This document shows positions 38,746 to 51,700 of a stretch of 64,000 nucleotides of DNA, in pieces (position 1 is the stretch's first letter; every line of letters starts with the position of its first letter). A model generated the notes under the pieces. That model saw only the letters and a list, made by a program, of their open reading frames with translations. It made no database searches and was not told the DNA's origin. Location: positions 220,624,292 through 220,688,291 of the forward strand of contig NC_133534.1 of assembly GCF_048544455.1 (NCBI RefSeq), read 5' to 3'. A program made the translations under genes and the position numbers. The stretch is from Silene latifolia. Taxonomy: Eukaryota; Streptophyta; Magnoliopsida; Caryophyllales; Caryophyllaceae.

Positions 38746-41364
38746 CTAATATACAAGCTGTGGCTCGAATTCTGCAAAATCCACTGATCCTGATTCAATT
38801 GGTGGCATGAGATAAGCAGCTAAGAGCTCCGAGGCAAAGGCCGCAATCAGTGGGACCCTCTTCAAGTTCTTTACAAAGCCAATGTCGTCACTCTCACCAA
38901 CAGCTTGAAGCTTCTCGTTGATCTCCACCATCCGTTCAAGCTTCCTCTGGAACTCTGGGTTTTCCACATCCAATACTGCTGGGAAAATTCTGGCTGTGGT
39001 GCGGTTTGTCTGCCAAATAACAAGGTATCATTAATCCGCACTCAAGTCTTTGAGGTCAATTTACTACGATACAAAAGAATATCGGGTGTGTATAAAGCAA
39101 GGCCAGTTAAGCTCACCTCGATGATAACGTGCATGTCAAATTCTTTGGTGTTGAGGCCAATGCCTTCATAGAAAGCTGTTCTCTGACAGTCATTCAGGTA
39201 CATTGTTACGTAAACCTGTGACAAATGACAATACAGAGTTAGACGTTATAATCGCCTAAAACTGAGTTAAGCTCGAATCTAAAAATCGATTTCTCAGCAA
39301 AATACCAAACTACTGTTGGAAGTGTTGGTAGACATGTCAAACTGACTGGACTCAAAAAAAGAAAATCAAATCTGAACTCAATAACGAAACATTAAAAAAT
39401 GACAGGAAATCTGAATATAACAATACTAACCCTCCTGAAACCATTCAACCCAAAAATGACGGAAATTAAAGTTACACGCACGTTTCTACATATAAAATAG
39501 ACAACTGCCTAAGCAAATTCGACACAAAATGACCCGACACACCCCAGCCACCTGAACTTCTGATCTGCAATCAACTAATCTGGAACTACCCGGTCGTACA
39601 CGCAATAACATGTTCAGATTGAGGCATATAATACACCTTGGATGTTTACGAACTAACCCAACCCATACCAATAAAACTCCTTTAAGCGGAGAAAAGAAGA
39701 TAATCAGACAAAAATACGACTTTGAAGCAACAAATATTCGAGAAGCGGTGAGAATACCGAGAGGCAGAAGAAACGGGACCAGAGTTTGGCCTTCCAGTCA
39801 TTGAGAAACTGGGGCTGAGCCTTCATGAGGGCAGAAAAGAAATCTCCATGCCTGTTCTCATCTTGGCACCAATTCTCAAAGTACTTGAAGATTGGGTAAC
39901 ACTGGTACTCTGGGTTTTCCTTGAGGTGCCTATATATGGTAATATATCTCCAGTACCCAATCTTCTCTGACAGGTAAGTCGCATAGAAGATGAACTTTGG
40001 CTTGAAAAATGTGTATTTCCTGGCCTTTGTCAAGAACCCCAAGTCCAAGGCCAGGTTGAAATCTGACAAACCTTTGTTCAGAAATCTGCATCATTTACAA
40101 ACGTGGTGTGGCATTAGCAACTCATGACCTAGGTTCAAAACTGTCGGCACTGAAAGGTGCCGTTACAACTCCTTTAGCAATTAAAAATAGAACATTTATC
40201 AAGATTGGATTCATATTAACTGAATGAAAAGGGTAAGTTGGTACGCAGAGTTTCCGAAACATACCCAGCATGCCTAGCCTCATCTCTGGACATGAGGGAG
40301 AAAATCTCAGCCACCACTGGGTTTGTTTTCTGCAAATGAAACGACACGTTATCAGGTATTGCCCTTGAGAAGTTACCAAACTAATGACTATAGTAGGAAC
40401 AAGTCCCCTTGAAAACAGGATTTGATACCTTGAAGATATCATAATGCATTTTTGAGAGCTCTATATCAGTTGTGCATAACTATCTTTAACATGCATTGTC
40501 ATTTAATTACATATAAAAATACTGAAAGTCAGCTAAAATAGCATCAAGGGTCCATAGCTCAGTGGTAGAGCATTTGACTGCAGATCAAGAGGTCACCGGT
40601 TCAAACCCGGTTGGGCCCTTTTTTTGGATAATTTACAAACAAAAAATCAATTCAAGCTGAAAACTTTTTCAATTGATTCTGGGTTATCCTCAAGGAAACC
40701 ACCCTGAATACCATGATAACCTTGCCATTTCAATTAACCTGTACAATCCTACCACTAAAACAAAAGCTTTAAAAACTCAAACCAATTATGCAATTAACCT
40801 AATTCAACCACTTATCAAAACATTCATGCAACTCATGACTCATCAATCCAGTTGTAATTAAATAGCAAATTGAAGAATAATAAAAGAAAAGAAAAATACC
40901 TTAAGCCTCCTACCAAGCTCCTTATAAAGCAAAAAGCCAGAAAACTCAGCAGTACAAGACCTCTCCAAAAACTCAACAAAAATCTGTCTTAAAGGACCAT
41001 CAAGTTTATCAGCAGCTTCCTTAAACTCTTTGTTCCTTACGAAATGAGTTTGATTATAATCAGTCTTAAATTCCTGCAAAAGTGCTTCAAATTCAGCTTC
41101 ATTAAGATTTTTATTAATCTGGGTGTTGAATAATTGTTCCATTTCATCAAAATCTGTTGTGTAAAACCGCGGTGTTAGGAGGGTTTCTTGGATTTCCTTC
41201 TTAGTACCCTTCTTTGAAGATGAAGATGAAGGTGGTTTTGTGGACATTGGAGTTGTTGTGGACATGGTGACCCGGCTAAACTTGACGAGTCGGGTTCTTG
41301 GGGTTGGGTTCAGTTTTGGGGTGAACTTTGAGATGGGTTTTAGGAGTGTCATTTCTGCTGCCAT
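38746..41364 (-). CDS. CRD1: Mg-protoporphyrin IX monomethyl ester (oxidative) cyclase, plastid
   Basis: Five exons on the minus strand: 41364-40900, 40329-40265, 40085-39758, 39215-39117, 39009-38746, all GT-AG, giving 406 residues (Arabidopsis CHL27 has 409). Residues 1-45 form a Ser/Thr/Lys-rich plastid transit peptide. The diiron ligands are visible: a Glu in the [13 protein letters not shown] helix, EARH (172-175) and ENRH (253-256). The C terminus [11 protein letters not shown] is the family signature. The enzyme closes ring E of protochlorophyllide using O2 and electrons, together with LCAA/YCF54 and NTRC-dependent partners, at thylakoid and envelope membranes. Intron 1 (40330-40899) contains a tRNA-Cys gene on the other strand. 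The gene appears intact. Confidence 0.96.
40548..40619 (+). tRNA. tRNA-Cys (GCA)
   Basis: 72-nt cloverleaf. The acceptor stem GGGTCCA pairs with TGGGCCC (one G-T pair); U is the discriminator base. The D-arm contains AGCTCAGTGGTAGAGC, the anticodon GCA is at 40580-40582 in loop CTGCAGA, and the T-arm is ACCGGTTCAAACCCGGT. A and B box promoters are intact. It has no intron and no encoded CCA, as expected of a nuclear gene. It lies inside CRD1 intron 1, antisense to that gene. Confidence 0.97.
40619..40625 (+). terminator. RNA polymerase III terminator of tRNA-Cys
   Basis: Seven T residues directly follow the acceptor stem, the standard Pol III stop signal. On the CRD1 pre-mRNA this is an A tract within intron 1. 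Confidence 0.85.
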
Positions 41365-42599
41365 TCTTGCTTTGTTTTGTTTGTGATAAGTTTAGCAGTA
41401 GAGGAAATGAGAGTGAAGTGTGTATAATTTGAGATGAGATATAGTTGGGATTAACTAGAAGAGGGTAATGAATCTAATCCAAGGAAATCTAGGAGTGGAA
41501 GTGGGTGTTTGACATGTGTTGGATTCTGGTTGGTTACCTTGATTTCATGTTATGGGTCAATTTCTTACAGTATGTGGTGCTCGATCTTTGGTGTGAATGT
41601 GTGATTATACTCTGTATGTCTATACGTCAGTGGCTACATTTGATCCGATATTTTCAATGTTTTGAGCTTGGGTGTGATCACTGCTGCTGATATAGCAAAT
41701 TTTTACGATGGGTGTTTGATATGTAAAACACAAATTTTTATTTATGACGGAAATACCTGTTGTAAGCTTGCGATGAGTCAAATATATATCATATTGTTTG
41801 AAATTGATACCGGGTCTATTAGTGTAGTAGATAGAAGTTGGGCGACTGTTTGGGTATTATGTCAAATATCTACAATATTCTAATCACTACTTTTTACTTA
41901 CACTATATTAAGAAATGATATATATTTATAGCTTCAAGACAATTTGAACCACACTCATTTCATTTACTCTTTCTCATTTCCATCAAAAAAGCTTAACAAA
42001 AAAAATCTCTCTATACTCATCTTCATCCAAAATTTAAAAACTAGAAAACTATCATATTCAAGATCCAACAAAAACTAGAAACATATCATCTTCATAACAA
42101 AATGAAGCAAAATCTGGGAAGGAATACTAGATTAAAGGTAAACATTGAGTTTTCTTTTTATTGTCTTTGAATGTTTAGATTTAACATGTTAAAATTTGAA
42201 GGTAAACATTGAGTTTGCTTTATATTTTTATTTTTACTGTTAATTTTGTTTTTTATCAAATTCCAAAATTGTTCCCATTTTTAGTTGCTATGAAATTTTG
42301 ATTAAAGAATAGAAGATGAAGTTACCATATCGAGTTCACTTGTTTATATATTAAAATACTTTTGAACCAATTTTAGAGATCTTACGGAACTTGGGAGATC
42401 ATAACATATTGATCAATTAAGTAATTATGAACTTGGAGTATGGCGTTTGATTATTCTTAAGTTGAATATTGTTGTATAGGTATATCAATTGCTCTAATCT
42501 TATCCTTGATACTTCATGCTCTAATCTTATCAATTGCTTACATTTGCTTTTGTACTATTCATGCGCATGTATATAATTGACTTCTAAGGGCTTTGACTT
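41365..42599. other. CRD1 promoter side and unassigned DNA
   Basis: CRD1 leader and promoter occupy the first few hundred bases; a TATATC near 41442-41447 is a weak TATA candidate on the minus strand. A CT- and AAAA-rich stretch at 41940-42110, followed by an ATG with a GT splice-like site (near 42102-42138), resembles a gene start, but no coding continuation is found. Confidence 0.35.
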
Positions 42600-43085
42600 G
42601 GTTTTTAAAGATGAAGATGGCCACGACGTCAAAAAGAACCATAGTCTAGCAAGACTTTAAATTTGCGCTTCTCGGGAGGCAACCCGTGTTTTTGGTTGTA
42701 ATTTTTGAACAATTTACTGTTTTCGTAGCATTAGAGACACTTTCTAGACTAGTTGGTATTTTGAATTTTGATTTATAGGTGTTTGAAGATGAGAAGAAGG
42801 CTAATTTGGAGGGTTAACACGCTACCCCTTGCTGAAACTCCGTTCGGGGTCGTAACTTTCAATTTCAAGACGAGAATAAGCAAAGAAGTCAAAAAGCAAT
42901 GGATCAGTCAACCCGATCAGGGTCGCAAGTTTCATTTTTTTGTGTTTTTCATTAAACAAGGGATTTTTGTTCAACTTCTTTTTTTTTTTGGTGAAAGATT
43001 AGAAATTATCATTAAGCACGAAACAAACTATTACAAACTATAGCATAGTTTGATACATTACAATTTTGTGGATACTCTAAACATA

Positions 43086-46000
43086 TTAAAATAAAGACTT
43101 AATCCAACAAACATCACTCAATTTTTTGGATCTCTCTTGCCAAATTGTTGACCTCCATTTGAGAGTCGAAAAGATGTACTGGATCACTACTTCTGGACGA
43201 TCAAGAACACCATCAATCCTTGCTTTGTTGCGCTGCTGCCAGATAGCATACTGACAGGCCTGAATAAACGCATTCACCACATTTTTCTTGACTTTGGACC
43301 AAGACTTAGACTGTAGCCACAAGAGCTTATCAGAGGTTGGCAAACACATATGTAACTTCTGCTGTAAGAGTCTGAAGATAAGCTTGGCATAAGGACAATG
43401 CTGAAATAAATGAGTATGTGTTTCACCAGCATTCTAGCAAATAACACACTGATTATCTGAAGAGATACCCAAAGAAAACAGTCTATCTTTCAGTAAGAGG
43501 GCCTCCCTTGCAATAAGCCAATTGGTAAAAGTATGCTTTGGAATACACCAATTATTCCAGACGCACTGTGACCAGGCAACCTGTGGCTGGGGGTTCCTGA
43601 TCCAGTTGTAACCACTAGTAACAGTATAACCAAAAGGGTGAGGCAGCCACTGTCCACTGGCATAAGCTGAACAAAGTCTATCCTTCACCTTGCAGTTGGT
43701 CTTCCATGACCAGCTAGTATCATTCTTAGGAGTATAAGTAATCCAGTTAGAACCTTTCATATAAAGATGATGGACCCACTTAACCCATAAGCTATCTGGT
43801 TTAGAAAACACCCACCAAACCAGTTTACCTATGGCAACCACATTCCACATGATACTATTTCTTATACCCAAACCTCCTTCACATTTTGGGGAGCACACTT
43901 TCTCCCAACTCACCATAGGGGTTCTGATATATTCAGTAGAGTCATCACAGAGGTAATTTCTACATATAGAATCCACCTTCCTTAGTACACACTTAGGAAT
44001 GATAAAGATAGAGGCCCAATAATTGTACAGGGAGCTTAAAACAGTAGACACCAAAGTAAGCCTCCCAGCATAAGACAATTTTTTAGCACCAAATCCTCTA
44101 ATTCTGGGAGTCACTTTCTCAATAAGAACAGAACAATGCTTCACTGATAATCTACCAGCAGAGATAGGCACTCCCAGATATTTAAATGGGAGAGTCCCTT
44201 CAGTAAAACTAGAAACTTGAAGAATGTCATTTTTAACAGTTTGAGCAACACCATTGAAGTAGATATTAGATTTCATATTATTCATGTGCAGACCAGTGGC
44301 AGAAGTAAAAGTGGCAAAGGCTCTAAGGAGAATCATGATAGAGGTTACATCACCTTTAGAGAAAAGTAGAAGATCATCAGCAAACATGAGATGGGACAGT
44401 TTAAGCTTGCCACAAAGAGGATGATATCTGAACTTCATTAAGCTTGTTACATGCTGCAAAATTCTTGTTAAGTACACCATAGCAATGGTGAAAAGTAAAG
44501 GGGACATGGGGTCACCTTGCCTAAGTCCCTGAGCTCCTTTAAAATAACCAAAATTTGTACCATTCAGAACAAGGGAATAAGAAGCAGATCTAACACAGGC
44601 CATTACCAGAGTGATGAAGACAGGAGGGAAATTTAAAGCATGCATCATTTGTTCAATAAAATCCCAGTTGACAGAATCATAGGCCTTCCTCAAGTCAATC
44701 TTCATTAAGCATATTGAGGAGACAGTTTTCCTATTATATAGCCTCATGATATCCTGGCAAATTAAAATATTCGCCACTATGCTCTTACCTTTAACAAAAC
44801 CACCCTGATTATCATTGATAATAGTAGGCAACACAGCAGCCAACCTTGTGCATAAAATTTTAGAAATAGCCTTATATAAAATATTGCAACAAGCTATTGG
44901 CCTGAACTGAGTAACATTTTGTGGCATGTCACACTTAGGAATCAGAGTGATAAAGGTATAGTTAAGTTGTTGAAAAAGTTTCCCATACTTAAAGAAATCA
45001 AGAACAGCATCACAGACCTCGTCACCAATGATAGACCAGGAGTCCTTGAAAAAGGCACTTGAAAACCCATCAGGACCTGGAGCTTTATGATTGGGTATGG
45101 AAAAGATAGCATCCTTAACCTCTTTCTTTGTAACAGGAACTAAAAGAATGATATGTTGTTCAGAAGAGCAGACAGTCCCCATTTGAACTACATTAGGATA
45201 GAAATGAGAAGTAGAAGTAGCAGTGCCCAACAAGCTCTCATAATAAGATAGGAAAGCCTTTTGAATTTGATCACTAGCAGTATGTACATTACCCTCACTA
45301 TCAGTAATCCTGAATACTTTATTTTTAGTGTATTTCCCTTTCAGAACACTATGAAAATATCTAGTATTATCATCACCAGCATTCACCCAGGTGGCCTTAG
45401 ATTTCTGCAGCAGATAGCTATCACAAGCAGCCTGCAGATCTCTATAAACTTTAGCAGCCTGAATTTCCTTCTCAATCCAAACAGAGTCATTAGGATGTTG
45501 TTTTAAGTAACTCTGAATATTATCTAGCTGTTTCCAAGCATGAATTGTGCTATTTTCAATATCAGCAAACAACCTAGCATTCAAATTCTTCAAGGGTTTC
45601 TTCAATTGCTTCAATTTCATTACCACTCTAAACATTTTAGTACCCACCCAATAATGATCCAATACTTGTTTAATGCAAGGAAGAAAATCATCAGCCTGAC
45701 TCCACATACTAAAATATTTAAAGCTCTTTCTCCCCATAAAAGAATCAGTAGCAGCTTGGACAATACAGGGAGTATGATCAAAGAGACCTTCATTATAATA
45801 ATGAGCAAAATAATCTGTTCTGATATGGATCCATTCCTGATTAACAAGCACTCTATCTAAACGAGCATAGACCCTAGAAGATGGCTCCTGCTTATTGTTC
45901 CATGTGTACAAGGAACCAATAGAAGGGCTATCAATTAAGGCACGATGGTCAATGCAAGCTTGAAAATCCTCCATTTCCTCCTCACTAGTCTGACCACCCA

Positions 46001-46454
46001 GTCTCTCAGAAGGTGAGAGCACACAGTTAAAGTCCCCACAAATAATCCAAGGAGAAGAGATTGAATTAGCAAGGCTATTAAGGTCAGTCCATAAAGTTTT
46101 TCTCTCAGTGGTATCATTGAAGGCATAAACCATTGAGCAAAAGAACTTAACATTAGAAAAAATTTCAGTAACATACATATGAATAAGCTGTGCACTATAG
46201 TGTAAGAATTGGACCTGAAAGAAATTAGGGTTTCACAGGACCCAAATTCTTCCACCAATATGCCAAGAAGTATTAGTTGACACTGACCACCCTTCACAAA
46301 CATTTGCCCTAACAGAATTTAGAGACAAAGGCTTGACCTTTGTCTCAAGGAGACCAAACAACCCCACCTGATGATTATGGAGGAACCATTTAACTTGCTT
46401 TTGCTTAGATGGTTTGTTTAGTCCCCTCACATTCCAAAATCCGAGGCTATGCAT
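43086..46454 (-). pseudogene. LINE ORF2 (endonuclease, reverse transcriptase, zf-RVT)
   Basis: Begins ATGCATAG at 46454, overlapping the ORF1 stop by 8 nt, and runs 1,122 codons to TAA at 43086. The apurinic-type endonuclease comes first (FWNVRGLN, LLETKV, GDFNCVLSPSERLGG, FDHTP). The reverse transcriptase follows (KAPGPDGFSSAFF, QGGFVKGKSIV, KIDLRKAYDSVNW, GLRQGDPMSPLLF, and catalytic FADD near 44375), then a zf-RVT domain (IPKHTFTNWLIAREALLLKD). Two in-frame stops are seen: TGA at 46233-46235 (codon 74, Trp expected) and TAG at 43434-43436 (codon 1007, inside zf-RVT). The RT core is uninterrupted, so the insertion is not very old. Confidence 0.9.
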
Positions 46455-47687
46455 TACTCCCCGATGGGAGTAACACACTACCATTTGTGCCAATATCCAC
46501 CTTTGGAGTAGCATTATTAAGAGCATCAAGAAAGGTGTATTGGCTAAACTTAACAGAACTCTGTCCTGCTTGAATGATTTCCTGTCTACTCAGAGTCATT
46601 GTAGGCTTAGCAGGGGTAGTAACTTGCTGGTAAGATCCATCCCTATTCCAAGTAACCTGCAACTTGTGTGGGAGTTCAACAGGAGTTTGTTGCACCACTG
46701 CAGGAACCACAACAGGAGCAGGGGAAAGAGGTTTGGGGGCACTTGGTACAGACTGGACAGCAGGTTTTTTCTTAGGAACCCATTTCTTTGTTACTGGTGC
46801 AGCAGGTGGAGTCTTTTTCACTGGTTTGCGACATTGCTCACGTTCATGCCCAGTACCACAACACACACAGTACACAACACATGCTTCCATTCACATTCCA
46901 CTTTAATGTTCACAACTGAACCCTCTTCATCCAGAAATTTAGCAGAGGTAGGAAGAGCCTTGCCAAAAGGGACTTCAAGCAAAACCCTAGCAAACCCTAG
47001 CCTTGTTTTATCCTCAGTAGCGGGGTCACTACGTATATACTTCCCAACCAAACCTGCAATTGTAGGCAAACACTTGCCCCAGAACTTCAAAGGTAGGTTA
47101 TGGAGTTTAACCTAGACAGGCACAGTCATGACATTCTCCTTAGTCAGTTCTACTTGTTCATTCCAATCTCTAACTATAAGTGGCTTATTATCAAACAAGT
47201 AATGCCCTTGTTTGAGAATAGCAACTTTGCTTACGGCAGAAGTAAAACGAACAAGAAAAATGCCATTTGGTAAAAAGGATACCTTATCAATAAGATAATT
47301 TGCCCAAATTCTGCGAACAAAACCCTCAACAATATCCCATGGAGGATTAGCTCCTAGAATGAAACAATACACAGAAGACTTCCAATAGTTGATCTCATCC
47401 TTGACATCTTCAGATGTGAATTGAATCAAATCAGCAAGTTCCTCCTCAGTGGTGTCCAAGGTCTTCTTTTTCTTTCCTTGAGTTACCCATTGTTCTCCAG
47501 ATTCATCAATATCAATGGTTTCAAGGAGCCAACCCTGTAATTTCATTGATATTTTTGGATTTTCCGACACCGAACACGAAGGTCCAGTTTGTACCGGCTT
47601 ATTAGGAATCGTAGATGAAGAAGTTTTTTTGGTTTTTCCATGAGATGAAGAAGAAGCTAACTTTTGTGCTGACAAAATTTTCACCAT
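46447..47687 (-). pseudogene. LINE ORF1 (DUF4283 and zinc-knuckle nucleic-acid-binding protein)
   Basis: Starts MVKILSAQKL at 47687. Residues about 80-200 form the DUF4283 RNA-binding domain of plant L1 ORF1p (INYWKSSVYCFILGANPP, then KPLIVRDW). A TAG at 47112-47114 (codon 192) breaks VPVxVKLHNLP, where Trp is expected (TGG to TAG). A frameshift in the GTGTGTGTTGTGG run near 46870 separates the CTVC and GTGHEREQC halves of the zinc knuckle. The Pro/Lys-rich C-terminal part ends at TAG 46447-46449. ORF1 protein normally binds LINE RNA as a chaperone. Confidence 0.8.
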
Positions 47688-48790
47688 TTTTATGTAAGAA
47701 GACGGCGCTGCAGAAAATCTCTCTTTTTTTGTGTTTTTTGTGTATTTTTCAGGTTTTTTCTCTCTCGTCTTTCTCTCTCATCTTTGTTGTTATTTTTTGT
47801 CCAAACTTCTTCATTTGCTCTATCTTCACCCGACAGTATCTACTCTCCTTCTTCTCTCTTTTCTTCATTTTCCACTCAAAATCACACTCAAATCCTCTTG
47901 TTGATAGATGGTCCCCCCCATATATGCTAGCTTGGGGAGGCTAGCTAGTTTAGTAAGTTTGCTTTCGTTTGCACTTTAGTTATTTCTTCCTGCATCCCAT
48001 TAAATATAACCTCTTGTCTTGCTTATTTATGTGCTTTGAGCCGTTCTTACGGTTAGCTTGGATGTTTTACATGTAAGCACATTGAGGACAATGTTGTGTT
48101 TAGCTTGGGGGAGGGGGGGGGGAGGGGTGCATTTGCATCTTAGTTAGTTTGCATTTTCAAAAACAAAAAAAAAAAAAAACTGAAAATTGAAAATTGAACT
48201 TGTTTTGGCTTCATATATTGTGCTTGCCTACTTTTTATCATGGTTAATATGATTATGCCCTCTTGTATGTCCCAATGATAGCTTGATAGCTAATGATTCT
48301 TTATTATTGACGGGATAATTACATTCATAGGGATGTCTTGACAAAGTAGGTGTAAGATGGAATTTGGACTAAATAGGCTTGATCTTGACTTTTGGCAAGC
48401 CACAATATGGTAAGGTAGAGTGTCCTTGGACCGGTGCATCTATACCCGTCTCACTTAGGTGAATGTAGGTCTCCTTTTGGTGTGTGTTATATCAATAACG
48501 CACAAGTATGGTTTTAATTTCATCTCTTTATAAGCATTGCATTCATTATTTGTATGCTTGAAGCCATTCACATTGACTTGTTGCCCTTATTTTAGCCCCT
48601 TATACCACATTTACTTAGAAATAATCCTAGCTACATATAAACACGCCTACTTTGTTGAGCTAGTACCTTATTCATGTGTGTTTGGGTGCTCATTTGGGAT
48701 ATTATTATCGAGTTATCATTGTGAGGCTGGTTATACGGAATTACTGATTTCCGTATCATTGGTTGTTAAAATAAAGAAGAGAAAGATGTG

Positions 48791-51700
48791 TGGACAAGGC
48801 CCTCGGGAACTGCGTCCGCGGGATCCACACCAGGCATAATCGACTCGAGGTTCTTTCGAATCGAATTAAGACAAATTAGAGTCGCCACCAAGTTTTTTGG
48901 GAACTTGGAACCGTTCAAGTCAACTTTACACCTTTCATCGAAAAGCATAAAGCCAATCGACTACGAGTGATTAAAGATAAAGACTTGTACCCTATATCAC
49001 TCGATTTGAATGACTCTCGTAATCCAATGGTATTTAGACGGATCCACAAACCATAGATCTTGAGTAAGGGGTGAGGGTACGTGTTGGGAAGCCCATAAGG
49101 ACACCCAACCCCGCCCGTCAATAACGGCCTCTACTAAGTCAAGTGTCGGATTTCAAACAAGGTCATAGCTACTACGATGTATGATATGCAAACGTTGTTT
49201 TAACCCTATCATGTGACAACAATTTCTATGTCGTTTTAGATGCAACTAAACTAACTTTGTCAAAGTTGTAATTTAGCATGTGGGTTGATTGATCTAGCAG
49301 CATTCAAACGAAACAAACAAGGCTTGATGGGGAATGGGGGAGCCGTTGGGATCTACCTATTACAAACCAGGCATTTCATGCCGACACAACAACAAATTAA
49401 AGATACAACTCGATCTAAATACAAAACTATACACACGATGCAATACACGGCCATTTGGCCTAGAAAACCGTGCACAAGAGGGGTGACTCACGGCCTACAT
49501 GACACACGGCCTTGGGTCACTCCTCGTGATGTGTGCTTTCGCTTAATCTCATCGAATTAGACATAGGGCTATGCACCAAAGCATGCATTAGCATAAACCG
49601 GGCCATGTTGCTTTAAACAACATGCGGTTTACTACGCTCCTACAAGCATTGGGGAACAACCGTCTAACCAAACAAGACTAAGGTTTTTTCTGAAGAGGTT
49701 TTGACTCAATAAAAGAAAGCTAACTCGAAGATTACAACTCGATAAACAAACTATAAATTACAAGCTACAAAACAACAAAGAACAAATGATAAACAAGGAA
49801 AGAAAAACGAAATGAGAAAGACGGGAGACACGACCCACTCACGGCCCAAACCAACGGCCACCCTCACGGCCAAGACAAGGCCAACCTAGTTCCTAGGTTA
49901 GGTTCATTGGTTAGATCGAATGACTGCGAAACGGATTAGAAAACGAATTAGAAAACAAGTTATAAAACAGGTTGATCGATTGAGAAGAAACGCGCGAGTG
50001 TGTTATTCTACGCGGCCTAAAGGGTCCAATTAGGTCAGATATCATAAGATTAATGCTTACTCGTCGAGTGTTAATAGGAAGGTGCTAATCACGCACTCCT
50101 ATGCTAGCGAGAAATCAAGTGAAAAGAAAGATGTATTCAATTAGGTTATAGAATTGTTAATCGATTTTTAAAGCTATGTCGATGCCACCTAACATGTCTA
50201 ATTAGGTTATTAAATTAATCTAATGTCATCTAAATACGTCATATGTTAACAATCAGAGGTTAAACTAACATACAACGGATCCTAGGGTGTGTCGAATTGG
50301 CCGAAATAACAAAGGGGTCAAAAGCGAAGAGCGAAGTTAGAAATTCGTTTATTTATGCCCTACCTTGAACACGAGGATATGTAAATGAGACGGGGGTGTA
50401 CGACCGACTGAAGTAGCGGTTTATTTTCCCATCTCAAGTCAACGCGGGTGTTCATGGTGGTACTTTAACTCATACTCGGACTAAACTAATTTCATAGTTA
50501 ATTAAATGATAAACAAAACGATAAACGAAATAAAACGAGACAATAAAAAACAAACATAAAACAAACGAAATAAAAGGGAAAAGAGGAGGATTTGATGCAC
50601 CCTCAACCTACATGTATCGTTGACACCGTCTTGGGTCGTAATCGATGGTAGATTTTATCTCGAGAGGCCGTCGTCGACGAAGAAACAAAGCAACACGCGT
50701 TTTTTGACAAATCTGGACAGCAACTTTCAAACGATGATATCTCCCTCGTTTCACGACGAAAATTCGATTTAAAAGATGTTTTGAAAACTAGAAAGAGAGG
50801 AGAACAGGGATCTTAAAGCAACCCCTGCTCGTTTTGGGTTATTGGGCACGAAAAACGAGCACAAACAGAACTGGACAGACAAGAATAAACCGCGAAAACA
50901 GAGTGTATAACACTCTGTTTTTCGAGGGATTTCGTGTACTCTCAAGGGCAATTTGGCTCGTAAATCTTTGTCTAATGTGTAGATGGATGTTATGTGGTTA
51001 ATTAGGAACAAGAAAATCGAGTTTTGATGGAGGTTTGATGGAGGAACGAGTTGCTTTTTGAGGAGGACACACAAACAGTTCAGTTTGTGTGTCGGTTTTG
51101 TTTAGGGTTTTTGGGAGGCAATTAGGGTTTGTTTCTGAGGTTTAAAGCGTGTGGGTGATGGTAGGATGTATGGAGAACTTAGAGGAATGAATGTATGGTG
51201 AAGGGGTGGTATTTATAAGGAGTTAAAGTAGGTTAAAAGAGAGGGAGAGGCGATCGGGCTTCATCCCGTATGGCTGCTGTCCAGCAGCTTTTGTGAGGGT
51301 TTGAGAGGGGTTTTCTTGGTGATTAAGCTAGGATAATATGGGTAAGATACTAGGGTATGCGTTAGGGTTAATGGGTACGGGTCTTGGTGGTATTTGGAGC
51401 GGGTTTTGGGCTTGGGAATTGGCACGCAAAACAGGGGGGGGGGGCTGTTTTTGTTGGGCATTTGTTTGTGGGATTTGGGACGAGAATTTGGGCCATGGAT
51501 AGGGGTTCGAACTAGGGTGGATGGGTATTGGTCTAGGTTGGTTAATGTACTCGAGATTCGTGCCAATTCGTAAAGAAAACGGGCTCAAAAACCGAGCTAA
51601 AATCGAGCTCAAAAAAACAAGTTTAAAAACGAGTTTTCTTCGCTTTTTAAAATCGATTTTTCAAATCAAATAACCCATTAAAATAAATGACTTTTCAAAT

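Larger units (their letters stand above)
42981..47791 (-). mobile_element. L1-type LINE, nearly full length
   Basis: A 4.8-kb non-LTR element on the minus strand: short GA-rich leader, ORF1, overlapping ORF2, 3' tail and a poly-A end (T tract at 42978-42989). A probable target duplication of about 18-20 bp lies outside both ends: ATTTTTGTTCAACTTCTT at 42963-42980 and ATTTTTTGTCCAAACTTCTT at 47792-47811, with three differences. Three in-frame stops and one frameshift disable the ORFs, but overall structure is complete. It sits in the Athila-like remnant. Confidence 0.85.
42600..48790 (+). mobile_element. Athila-like gypsy remnant interrupted by a LINE
   Basis: The left part (42600-42980) has CTTCTCGGGAGGCAACCCGT, a motif typical of the 3' region of Athila-type elements. 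The right part (47812-48128) has CACATTGAGGACAATGTTGT and GCTTGGGGGAGGGGG, a gypsy-type polypurine tract at about 48101-48125. A TGCATTTGCATC start at 48128 may open its 3' LTR, cut at 48790 by the Tat element. No gag or pol is visible. It is a fossil fragment that served as target for two later insertions. Confidence 0.45.

Noticed and set aside
42102-42138. ATG with downstream GT suggesting a short first exon
   Set aside because: No further exon or protein similarity can be found in the next kilobase.
46540-47115. A 191-codon plus-strand frame
   Set aside because: It is antisense to LINE ORF1 and shows no domain of its own.
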